Shown here piece by piece: positions 17,303 to 24,538 of a stretch of 64,000 nucleotides of DNA. This DNA is from Sutcliffiella horikoshii. Its GTDB lineage: Bacteria > Bacillota > Bacilli > Bacillales > Bacillaceae_I. Position 1 is the stretch's first letter. Every line of letters starts with the position of its first letter. The position numbers were made by a program, and so were the translations under genes. The notes under the pieces were generated by a model that saw only the letters and a list, made by a program, of their open reading frames with translations, did not search any database and was not told where the DNA came from. Location: contig NZ_CP020880.1 of the NCBI RefSeq assembly GCF_002157855.1, positions 868,001 through 932,000 on the forward strand, given 5' to 3'.

Positions 17303-17372
17303 AGTTCTTCTCCTTCTAGAAAATGATAGTAGGAAAGAGAGGGAGCGCTCCCTCTCTTCTTATTTCAAACTA

Positions 17373-18731
17373 TTATTCTTGTGTCGCTTTTCTTCTAAAT
17401 GCAATGACTTGCGTTAAGACAATTGCGGAAATCAATCCTGCAACCGTCCAAGCGATAGCAGCGTTCATTCCATTATCAGCTGCACCACCCATACCTGCAG
17501 CAGGCATGTCAGTTGGCATGTCTTTTTCAAAGTTCTCTGGGAATTGGTCCACAATCGCACCAGACATCATTTCGCCGACACCGAACATGTGGGCATATGA
17601 TTCACGGATTGTGTTGTAAGTAGTTTCATAGTTTGCTTCGTTATAACTGTTGAAAGCAAGAAGTAACTCATCAATGTGCATTTGCAATCCTTCTTCAAGG
17701 TCAGCTGCTTTTAGGCGGCCTTCTGTTGCTGTATCAAGGAATGCAGCCTGTTCTACTTTATACTCTTCCAATTCAGCAATTGCTACTTCACGGCCTTCTT
17801 CATTTTCTTCACCAGTTGCAACCACATAATCTACGAAATATCCGATATGGCTGCTCCATATCTCTTCGAATGCTGCTCCGCCTTCTTCACCATAAACAGA
17901 TCCTACAGCTACAGATAGATCAGCAGTGTTTTCATTTAAAGCTCCTGCAGCATTTTCAAAGTCACCAGCTCCATCAATTCCTTTTTGCATAGCTAGAACT
18001 GCTAGCGCAGCGTGCTCAGCGAAAAGGTGGTTCAAGTCAGCGCGTAAGTCTGCTGCTGGTGTGTCAACACTAGTATTCTCGAATTTTTCCGGGAATTGGT
18101 CTGTGATCGCCCAAGATAATCCTTTCCCTGGCTCATACATATGCTCGATTGCATGACGGACATTGTCATATGCTTTGTCAAAGTCACCAGCGACATAGTT
18201 GTCAAATGCCCAAACTAGTTGCTCCACGTGCATTTTTAGTCCAGCTTCTAGTTCGCTTGCTTTTAGGCGACTTTCTGTTGCAGTGTCCAGAAACGCTGCT
18301 TGTTCTGCTGTATATTCATCCAACTCGGCTAATGCCTGTTGTCTGCCTTCTTCATTTTCTTCCGCAGTAGCTGTTACATAATCTACGAAATATCCAATAT
18401 GGCTGCTCCAAATTTCTTTGAATGCTGCTCCGCCTTCTTCACCATAAACGGAAGCTACTGCTGCGGACAAATCATTTGTATTTGCATTTAATGCGCCAGC
18501 TGCTTGCTCGAAGTCTTCTGCTCCGTCAATTCCTTTTTGCATCGCTACGACTGCCAAGAAAGCATGCTCTGATAACAATGCATCTAAAGAAGCTCTCAAG
18601 TCAGATGCCGGTGTGGATACAGAGGCGTGTGGATGATGATGTTCTCCATCGTGTGCACTTGCTACTTGAAAAGTCGGTACTAATAATCCTACGCTAAGTG
18701 GTACGGCTACCATTGCTTTTTTCCAGTTCAT
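17373..18731 (-). CDS. Tandemly duplicated helical surface protein with conserved His, unknown function
   Basis: A 452-residue exported protein. The signal peptide probably ends at Ala-Ser-Ala26, exposing an N-terminal HDGEHHHPH stretch. Two copies of a helical domain follow (about 38-217 and 222-401) with an exact 184-residue offset: His56/240, His111/295, His168/352 and His197/381 are all conserved, suggesting a metal-binding helical bundle per copy. The C-terminus has MPAAG (409-413), a TM helix at about 423-444 and an RRK tail, shaped like a degenerate sortase signal. Relatives are sometimes labelled copper amine oxidase, but no such catalytic motif is visible. AAAAGGAGTG precedes the ATG. 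Confidence 0.7.
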   Translation of the reverse strand: MNWKKAMVAVPLSVGLLVPTFQVASAHDGEHHHPHASVSTPASDLRASLDALLSEHAFLAVVAMQKGIDGAEDFEQAAGALNANTNDLSAAVASVYGEEGGAAFKEIWSSHIGYFVDYVTATAEENEEGRQQALAELDEYTAEQAAFLDTATESRLKASELEAGLKMHVEQLVWAFDNYVAGDFDKAYDNVRHAIEHMYEPGKGLSWAITDQFPEKFENTSVDTPAADLRADLNHLFAEHAALAVLAMQKGIDGAGDFENAAGALNENTADLSVAVGSVYGEEGGAAFEEIWSSHIGYFVDYVVATGEENEEGREVAIAELEEYKVEQAAFLDTATEGRLKAADLEEGLQMHIDELLLAFNSYNEANYETTYNTIRESYAHMFGVGEMMSGAIVDQFPENFEKDMPTDMPAAGMGGAADNGMNAAIAWTVAGLISAIVLTQVIAFRRKATQE

Positions 18732-18885
18732 GATCTAAGCACTCCTTTTTAGTTGGTTTCACTTACCTAACGGAGCAGATCAGAAACTGGATCACTTTTT
18801 TTGAAAAAAATAAAAAAGTCTTCCACTTTGTCTGTATAATGGAAATTAGAAGTGGTTGAAAAATACATATCGTGGGAGTAATACC

Positions 18886-19509
18886 ATGAAGCTACCTATT
18901 TCAAAATTAGATATCCACAAACTTACCGATGAACAAATGACTGACCTATTATTTAAAAATATTAAAGATGACAATAGAAATGGCGACTGTATTTTCGTTC
19001 CTGGGAGTAGCAAGGCGGTCCAATATCGGTTGCCTCCAGCTATTCAGCTCTATAAGGAAGGAAGAGCAGGGAAAATATTATTTTCAGGTGGAGTAATTTG
19101 GGACGGTAACAAACTTAGCGAGGCACAGCTCTTGGCAGAGAAGGCGATGGAATTAGGGGTGCCTTCTGAGGATATCCTCATTGAAAACCAGTCCCTGCAC
19201 ACAAAGGAAAATGTCCTGGCATCTTTGCTCGTATTAGATAGAGCGCTCCATCTTCATAAAATAAACCGGTTGCTTGTGGTGACAAGTCATTATCATATGA
19301 GACGGATGAACTTGAAACTCCAAACTTATATGCCAAATTGGATTGATTATTCTCTTTGTCCTGTCAATGACAGAACTACACGAGAAGACAACTGGTTTCT
19401 TAATCCCTATGGTAGACAACGGGTGGAGGCAGAGTCTGCTAAGCTGATCAGTTATGTGAAACAGGGAATTATCATAGATCAGGAGTTGGAATTTACCAAT
19501 CTCCCATAA
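18886..19509 (+). CDS. DUF218 (YdcF-like) protein
   Basis: A 207-residue protein of the YdcF/SanA-like DUF218 family: CIFVPGSSKAVQYRL near residue 39, GKILFSGGV, LIENQSLHTKENV and VVTSHYHMRR are the usual conserved segments, forming a Rossmann-like fold. It lacks the N-terminal membrane anchor of some members, so it should be cytosolic. Function is not established. GGGAG lies 7 nt before the ATG at 18886; the upstream in-frame TTG at 18856 has no ribosome site. Confidence 0.8.
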   Translation: MKLPISKLDIHKLTDEQMTDLLFKNIKDDNRNGDCIFVPGSSKAVQYRLPPAIQLYKEGRAGKILFSGGVIWDGNKLSEAQLLAEKAMELGVPSEDILIENQSLHTKENVLASLLVLDRALHLHKINRLLVVTSHYHMRRMNLKLQTYMPNWIDYSLCPVNDRTTREDNWFLNPYGRQRVEAESAKLISYVKQGIIIDQELEFTNLP

Positions 19510-19544
19510 GTACGAAAATTTTATTTAACACCAGGAGGTACACA

Positions 19545-20129
19545 TTGAAAAAAAACATATCATTTCAATTTCCAATTGAAAAGCAAGATTACACCGAACT
19601 ATTCCGATACATGCCATATTTTAAATCTATCTTCAAAATGGCGACTGTAGGGAACTTGGTTGCACTCTTTTTATTTTGTGGTTACAACATTATTGCCAAC
19701 CTTCAGATCGCACAAGATGGCACGCAATTCCTTATTTTGAATATTGTTACCGTCGTTATTGGATTTGTCATGTACTATGTCATTCTGTTCTTGATCCGCT
19801 TGTTCTTCAGGAAGATTATTGAGAATAGAAGCAACAAACTCCATTCGCTATATTTTAAATCCAATAATACCTATCAAGTTGGGTTCGATCCCCGTTTTAA
19901 TGCCTTTGTACTTGGGAAGGAAAAGATGAAAATTCCTGCTGACCAATCCTTCACCGTGATTGAAACAGAACGTAATTTATTGTTTTATGTGGGCAAAGGA
20001 AAAGGAAAGGAGGACAAGTTCTTCATCTCAAAATCGGGTTCGGCACCCGACCATGCGCTAAAGCTCGAGCGCTTCACCACTATGTTACAAGAGAAGGGAA
20101 TTGCCGTACAAACGACAAAACCAATCTAA
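19545..20129 (+). CDS. Two-TM membrane protein (YcxB-like C-terminal region), unknown
   Basis: A 194-residue protein with TM helices at about 34-56 and 65-90 followed by a soluble beta-rich domain of about 100 residues (TYQVGFDPRFNAFVLGKEKM, NLLFYVGKGKGKEDKFFIS). The plan, two helices then a PH-like cytosolic domain, is like the YcxB-type family, but the match is weak. TTG start at 19545 with AGGAGG 6 nt upstream. Confidence 0.55.
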   Translation: MKKNISFQFPIEKQDYTELFRYMPYFKSIFKMATVGNLVALFLFCGYNIIANLQIAQDGTQFLILNIVTVVIGFVMYYVILFLIRLFFRKIIENRSNKLHSLYFKSNNTYQVGFDPRFNAFVLGKEKMKIPADQSFTVIETERNLLFYVGKGKGKEDKFFISKSGSAPDHALKLERFTTMLQEKGIAVQTTKPI

Positions 20130-20200
20130 TATTACCGGTTTTTGAAAATATCAGAAACCAATCTAGGCGTTTTTTCATACTATGGTGTTGAGGTGAAATT

Positions 20201-20638
20201 ATGGCTAGAGTTAAGTTTACAGATTCAGATGTAGCGTTAGTGGCAAGGATGATGAGAGCGGAAGCAGAGGGTGAAGGCAAGCAAGGTATGCTTTATGTCG
20301 GCAATGTTATAACCAATCGTGCAGTAGCCGATTGTTTAGATTTCAAAGAAGTAAGAACCATTCGGCAAGTTATCTATCAAGTGCAAGGCGGAAATTATTC
20401 ATTTGAAGCGGTTCAAAAGGGTAATTTATTTTATAACAGAGCAAGATCGGTTGAAAAAAACTTAGCTAGAAAGACGTTGACTTCTTGGAGAGAGCATCCA
20501 GCAAAATATGCCTTATGGTATTTCAATCCTTACGCACCATGTCCTCCAACATGGTATGATCAACCTTTTTCCGGTCAATTCAAACAGCATTGTTATTACG
20601 AACCGATTGCGGGTACTTGTGCAAGTGTTTATTCGTGA
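20201..20638 (+). CDS. cwlJ: CwlJ-type spore cortex-lytic hydrolase
   Basis: A 145-residue SleB/CwlJ-family enzyme (Hydrolase_2 domain only, no signal peptide or peptidoglycan-binding domain), as in B. subtilis CwlJ of about 142 residues. Conserved RAEAEGEG (catalytic Glu21), GMLYVGNVITNR, DCLDF and the C-terminal CPPTWYDQPF ... YEP are all present. CwlJ is made in the mother cell, sits in the coat and degrades cortex during germination in response to calcium-dipicolinate. GAGGTG precedes the ATG. A CATACTAT element about 20 nt further up resembles a SigE -10, but no clear -35 is seen. The usual partner gerQ is not in the window. Confidence 0.9.
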   Translation: MARVKFTDSDVALVARMMRAEAEGEGKQGMLYVGNVITNRAVADCLDFKEVRTIRQVIYQVQGGNYSFEAVQKGNLFYNRARSVEKNLARKTLTSWREHPAKYALWYFNPYAPCPPTWYDQPFSGQFKQHCYYEPIAGTCASVYS

Positions 20639-20658
20639 ACCAACTATCATTACTTATT

Positions 20659-20696
20659 AGAGGACTCTTTGGCAGCTATGCGGAGTTCTCTTTTTT
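20659..20696 (+). terminator. Terminator after cwlJ
   Basis: AGAGGACTC and GAGTTCTCT pair (one wobble) and are followed by TTTTTT. Confidence 0.85.
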
Positions 20697-20824
20697 ATAG
20701 GAAAAGATTAAATTCATTTCCTGTTATTGGGTTTTTAATGGGAGAATGGTAGAATTATAGGGATGGTTTTACTTGGAATGGGGTGTGTAATCTGACTATT
20801 AATTTCGGGTATGCGGAGAACATT

Positions 20825-21541
20825 ATGGAGTTGCTTTGTATCTTACTTGCATGGGGATTGATTGCTGTGCTTGTTATTCGTATTTATCTTGGGCAAGATG
20901 CAGAAGAACGTCCAAAATTATGGAAGATAATTATTGCTGTTTTATTGGGGCTGTTTTCATTTACCTTCTCGTTCCCACTTTTTAATGAACCATTTTCCAT
21001 TGCAATTCTTCCACTTGGAGTATGGATATTATATGGGCTATTGAATAGAAAAGGACGTTGGCAAGCTTACCGGAAATATGCTTGGACGGGATTTGGAGGC
21101 AACTTTATATTTTTGAGTACAGCAATTCTTGCGATCGGATTAGCTACTGTGTTCTATCCAAGCGATGAAGTGCGGACGTATCTTACAGATGTTTCAGAAG
21201 TGGAATTGTTGGTGACTCACCCATCTGGCGGCGAAGTGAAAATAAATGAGGAAAAGTTTAAGGACTCTCTATCTACTTTTAATTACGAGCGCTCGAACGT
21301 CATTCAATGGTTTGAAGAAATACGAGAGCAGATTTGGCCAGAAGAAGAGAGTGAAGAGCCAGTCGAAATTCAAGAGAAATTTCCATATCTGTTAACAGGC
21401 GTAAAAACGAAAACTGGTGACAAGATTCGTGTTTATGTGGAACAAGACGGTAAGGGACTGCTTGTTACCACGAAGGAAAAACAGCATTACTATCGATCAA
21501 AGACGGCTTCCTTTTTAGAAGAAAGGGGGAATGCTGAATGA
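20825..21541 (+). CDS. Membrane protein with extracytoplasmic domain, unknown
   Basis: About 238 residues: four predicted TM helices in the first 115 residues (LLCILLAWGLIAVLV, IIIAVLLGLFSFTFSF, IAILPLGVWILYGLL, FLSTAILAIGLATVF), then a polar acidic domain of about 120 residues. GCGGAG precedes the ATG at 20825; the GTG at 20783 lacks a ribosome site. Its stop overlaps the next start by 4 nt (ATGA), so the two are an operon. I do not recognise the family. Confidence 0.6.
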   Translation: MELLCILLAWGLIAVLVIRIYLGQDAEERPKLWKIIIAVLLGLFSFTFSFPLFNEPFSIAILPLGVWILYGLLNRKGRWQAYRKYAWTGFGGNFIFLSTAILAIGLATVFYPSDEVRTYLTDVSEVELLVTHPSGGEVKINEEKFKDSLSTFNYERSNVIQWFEEIREQIWPEEESEEPVEIQEKFPYLLTGVKTKTGDKIRVYVEQDGKGLLVTTKEKQHYYRSKTASFLEERGNAE

Positions 21542-22254
21542 CGAAAAAAGCAATTTTTCTAATATTCTTTGTAGTAGCTTTAATCGCTGGCACTATTATA
21601 ACGTACATAATGATGACACCAAAAGCGTTCTATTCAGAGGACGAAATCATCGAAAATATGGATTATTTAACTCAAGAAATTGAAGTGTTAGATAGTATGC
21701 AATTAGATGAAAAAACTTATTTTGTCCCACACTTATCAAATGATGGTAAATCCTATGGTTCTAGCATTTGGGTGTGGAGTGGTTGGAAATGGGAATGTGT
21801 TGGTGCAACGACCGCTTCTGATCCACAAATAGTAGTTAATGAGGGGAACTCTTATATTTTCTGGAATGTTCACCCTAAGGATGAGGTACGTGAATGGGAG
21901 TTTTATTTAACATCTGAGCGGAATTATTCTGTAACGTCGGTAGGGGATAATAATCAGTTGGAGGTTTATTATCCAAAGATACAGATGAAACATTCTGTAG
22001 AATTAGAAAAGGGAAGTTATGGGTATGTAAAAGTGCCAAGTAAATGGAAAGAAGTGATTGGTTCCTTTGATTCGTATCCAGCTGAAACGGGAATTATTCC
22101 TTCCAGCCATTCGTATATGTATCAATGGCAGGCTTTTAATGACGACGGAGAATCAATTCGTCTTGAGCATACGTTCCGACGCGGTGGAGGAGGTTCTTAT
22201 GGTGGGAATTATTTCTACCATATGACACAGTTAAATCCTGAAAATTTGGAATAG
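21538..22254 (+). CDS. Membrane-anchored extracytoplasmic protein, unknown
   Basis: A 238-residue protein with an N-terminal membrane helix (residues 5-26) without lipobox, then a beta-rich outward domain with many Trp and Tyr (SIWVWSGWKWECVG, VREWEFYLTSE) and a Gly-rich RRGGGGSYGG stretch near the end. Translation is coupled to the preceding membrane protein. No known family recognised. Confidence 0.55.
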   Translation: MTKKAIFLIFFVVALIAGTIITYIMMTPKAFYSEDEIIENMDYLTQEIEVLDSMQLDEKTYFVPHLSNDGKSYGSSIWVWSGWKWECVGATTASDPQIVVNEGNSYIFWNVHPKDEVREWEFYLTSERNYSVTSVGDNNQLEVYYPKIQMKHSVELEKGSYGYVKVPSKWKEVIGSFDSYPAETGIIPSSHSYMYQWQAFNDDGESIRLEHTFRRGGGGSYGGNYFYHMTQLNPENLE

Positions 22255-22293
22255 ACCTGAAAGAATTAGTAAAGAAGATTTGAGGTAATAGAA

Positions 22294-22890
22294 ATGTTTC
22301 AACAATCAAGCAAGCAATATTATATTTTGGTGTTTCTTTTATTTATTTCTGTATTATATGGATTTCAGAAGCATGTGGAAGTGAATAAGCAACAAGATTT
22401 TTTGGAACCGCATCTTAAAGAAATGGTAGGGAACTTGCAATCGGAGACCAATACTATTTCAAGTATCATGCAAAGGCTGATGAGTGAAAAAGAGATTCCT
22501 TATGCCCAATGGGTTCAATTGAAGAATGGATTCAACTACATAGAGGATACTAGCTATGAAATTGAAAAGCTGGCCAAGGCGATTTATCCACGGCATTCTG
22601 ATGGATTACAGTTTGCAACTAAAACTAGTGCTAGTTTAATTGCAGAGGAATTAAGATATATCGAGGAAACACTGTTGGAAGAGGATATGGATAGATTGGA
22701 TACAGTCGCTTTTCCTACGGAAGTTGAAGCGACATTAGTCCGCATACATGACACTGCAGCTGGGTGGAGTGAAGCAACAAATCCTTTTATAGGCTTACCG
22801 AGCAATTTATTAAGCCGAACAGGTTGGGTAGATATGCTAAAAGAGATGGAAGATGATTCAATTGCGTATCAGGGTGATTATGGGAGCTAA
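22294..22890 (+). CDS. Membrane-anchored helical protein, unknown
   Basis: A 198-residue protein with one N-terminal TM helix (about 9-24) and a long helical, Glu-rich outward region. It starts 40 nt after the previous gene, with TTGAGGTAATAGAA before the ATG, so it is probably the third gene of this operon. No recognised motif. The third 52-bp repeat array lies downstream. Confidence 0.55.
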   Translation: MFQQSSKQYYILVFLLFISVLYGFQKHVEVNKQQDFLEPHLKEMVGNLQSETNTISSIMQRLMSEKEIPYAQWVQLKNGFNYIEDTSYEIEKLAKAIYPRHSDGLQFATKTSASLIAEELRYIEETLLEEDMDRLDTVAFPTEVEATLVRIHDTAAGWSEATNPFIGLPSNLLSRTGWVDMLKEMEDDSIAYQGDYGS

Positions 22891-22953
22891 CTAAAATTAG
22901 GTGTGGCGGAGGTTCTGTTGATGTTGATGGGCCTCTCTTTTTATTACATGGAT

Positions 22954-23185
22954 AGGTTCTATACGCCCGAAGCATGATGGAAAACAGTTGAACGGTTATA
23001 TAAAACGGCTCTATACGCCTGAAGCAACATGAAAATAGTGTTAAAGGTCATATAGAACGGCTCTATACGCCTGAAGCAACATGAAAACAGTGTTAAAGGT
23101 CACATAGAACGGCTCTATACGCCCGAAGGAACATGAAAATAGTGTTAAAGGGCATATAGAACGGCTCTATATGCCCGAAGTATCC
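22954..23185. repeat. 52-bp tandem repeat array 3
   Basis: TCTATACG recurs at 22958, 23010, 23062 and 23114, with TCTATATG at 23166, an exact 52-bp period. A typical unit is CGGCTCTATACGCCTGAAGC, then AACATGAAAA, then a segment ending GGTCATATAGAA. The three middle units are nearly identical; the first is diverged and the fifth decays after about 20 bp. It shares TCT, GCCTGAAGC and the terminal AGAA with array 1 at equivalent unit positions. The 22891-23301 gap holds nothing else clear besides this array. Confidence 0.95.
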
Positions 23186-23301
23186 CTAACACAGGTTCAA
23201 CTGTCTTCAACATATTAAAAAATGACAGAATATTAAATAAATGAAACTTTTCATAAAAGTAATCGTATAAATATATATAAGATCAAAAGGAGGAGTCTCA
23301 C

Positions 23302-23499
23302 ATGATCTGGTTATTTATCATCGTACCAATAGTGCTACTTGTCGGAATAACTATCTATATGGATAAAAGAAATAAAGGAATGGGCCAGGCTCCGGATGTA
23401 AACAGAGGCAATCAAAATATTGAATCCGAAACAACTAGAAATCAATTCAACCAGTGGAACAATCATGGTGGGGGAAGCGATGGCGGAGGATCAAACTAA
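23302..23499 (+). CDS. Small single-TM protein with Gly/Asn-rich tail
   Basis: A 65-residue protein: TM helix at residues 2-20, a basic stop-transfer (DKRNKGMG), then a polar Asn/Gln/Gly-rich tail ending GGGSDGGGSN. Strong AAAAGGAGGAG site before the ATG. The coding end overlaps the probable start of the next gene, so it leads a small operon. Function unknown. Confidence 0.6.
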   Translation: MIWLFIIVPIVLLVGITIYMDKRNKGMGQAPDVNRGNQNIESETTRNQFNQWNNHGGGSDGGGSN

Positions 23500-23917
23500 G
23501 ATGGATTACGCTATCCAAGCAAACCATCAAAACATGAAAATCTTGAAGGCTTCCATCGATTGTTTTGGAAGTCATCTTAAGCTTAAAATCACTTTACCTG
23601 ATGGAAATATAGTAATCAGGTGGGGGCTTGCTGACGAGGATTACTTAAGAATTAGAAATATCATCAAAGAAAATTATTTTGATAGCCTAGAAGTAGGCTA
23701 TCATTATGAGTTACTCCCCTATGTTGGTGTAAGTCTTGACAAACCAAATGGTAAACAAAAATTCCTTGCAAACCTCCGTTGTGTACAAGGACAAAAAGCT
23801 GCAAGAATTGAATTCGAATGCTCAGAAAGGTTTGCTGGGAATATGGAGTGGTTTAAAAATGATGTTAGGTGTATACAAGATTTGAAGCATCTGAAATGGG
23901 AGAAGTTTAACGTATGA
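23480..23917 (+). CDS. Hypothetical soluble protein
   Basis: About 145 residues, alpha/beta, without TM or signal. Visible segments are LKLKITLPDGNIVIRWGLAD and YHYELLPYVGVSLDKPNG; no catalytic motif. The ATG at 23480 has GGGGGA 5 nt upstream but overlaps the previous gene by 20 nt; an alternative ATG at 23501 lies one base after the previous stop with a GGAGG 12 nt upstream. The stop overlaps the next gene by 4 nt. Family not recognised. Confidence 0.5.
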   Translation: MAEDQTKMDYAIQANHQNMKILKASIDCFGSHLKLKITLPDGNIVIRWGLADEDYLRIRNIIKENYFDSLEVGYHYELLPYVGVSLDKPNGKQKFLANLRCVQGQKAARIEFECSERFAGNMEWFKNDVRCIQDLKHLKWEKFNV

Positions 23918-24282
23918 AAAAACGAAGAGCCCAACTAATAGGACTATTAATTTTAGTAGGAATAGTTTTCCTATTCATGGGAAAAAAAGATGTTCAAGTG
24001 ATAACAAATAGCCATACATTTGGTGTCTTCTATGTAGAGGAAAAAGACCATCATATAGAACCAGGAGAGTATATGGAGATGTGGGTTATTGGCTATAACG
24101 GGGCTGAGAAAGAAGAGAATAGGGAGTACTTCAAGGTGTACATTAGGGATGCTAATGTTTATAACCTTATTGAAGCAGAAGAAACCTATTTGTTTTCGTT
24201 TTCTTCAACGGGAGACGATCGATACTATTTAGATCAAGTTTTCCCCGAAAATGGTACTCAGTTGACTGGAGAGGGAAGATGA
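23914..24282 (+). CDS. Small membrane-anchored protein, unknown
   Basis: A 122-residue protein with a basic N-terminus, TM helix at about 7-22, and an outward beta-rich domain of about 95 residues. It is translationally coupled (ATGA overlap) to the preceding gene and ends the three-gene operon before a terminator. No recognised family. Confidence 0.55.
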   Translation: MKKRRAQLIGLLILVGIVFLFMGKKDVQVITNSHTFGVFYVEEKDHHIEPGEYMEMWVIGYNGAEKEENREYFKVYIRDANVYNLIEAEETYLFSFSSTGDDRYYLDQVFPENGTQLTGEGR

Positions 24283-24363
24283 AAAGATAAGTAAAAGAAG
24301 GTACCATTCTTAGGCTTTAAATGGAATCAGTTATGTAGAAACAATATCCTCAAATAACCACTG

Positions 24364-24394
24364 AAAAATGCACGCTTATATGTGCATTTTTTTT
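24364..24394 (+). terminator. Terminator after the 23302-24282 operon
   Basis: AAAATGCAC and GTGCATTTT form a stem around GCTTATAT, followed by TTTTTCTTT. Confidence 0.85.
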
Positions 24395-24445
24395 CTTTAT
24401 TTCATGAACCTCTAACAAAGACTCCTTCTAAATAAACACTTTTCT

Positions 24446-24475
24446 CGAATAAAAAAAAGAATAAGTAAAATAATA
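24446..24475 (+). promoter_or_regulatory. Candidate SigG promoter of the ger operon
   Basis: CGAATA, 17-bp spacer, AATAATA, against a SigG consensus of roughly TGMATA and CATANTA. Germinant-receptor operons in Bacillus are typically expressed by SigG in the forespore, so position and type agree. The A-rich context makes chance matches possible. Confidence 0.45.
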
Positions 24476-24538
24476 CTTCGTAGTACAGTGAAAAGTATTT
24501 AATCAGCCAGAGACTTATACAAAAAATGAGGTAATTGT

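Noticed and set aside
17373-18731. Copper amine oxidase
   Set aside because: No topaquinone Tyr motif or matching domain layout; the protein is a duplicated helical domain.
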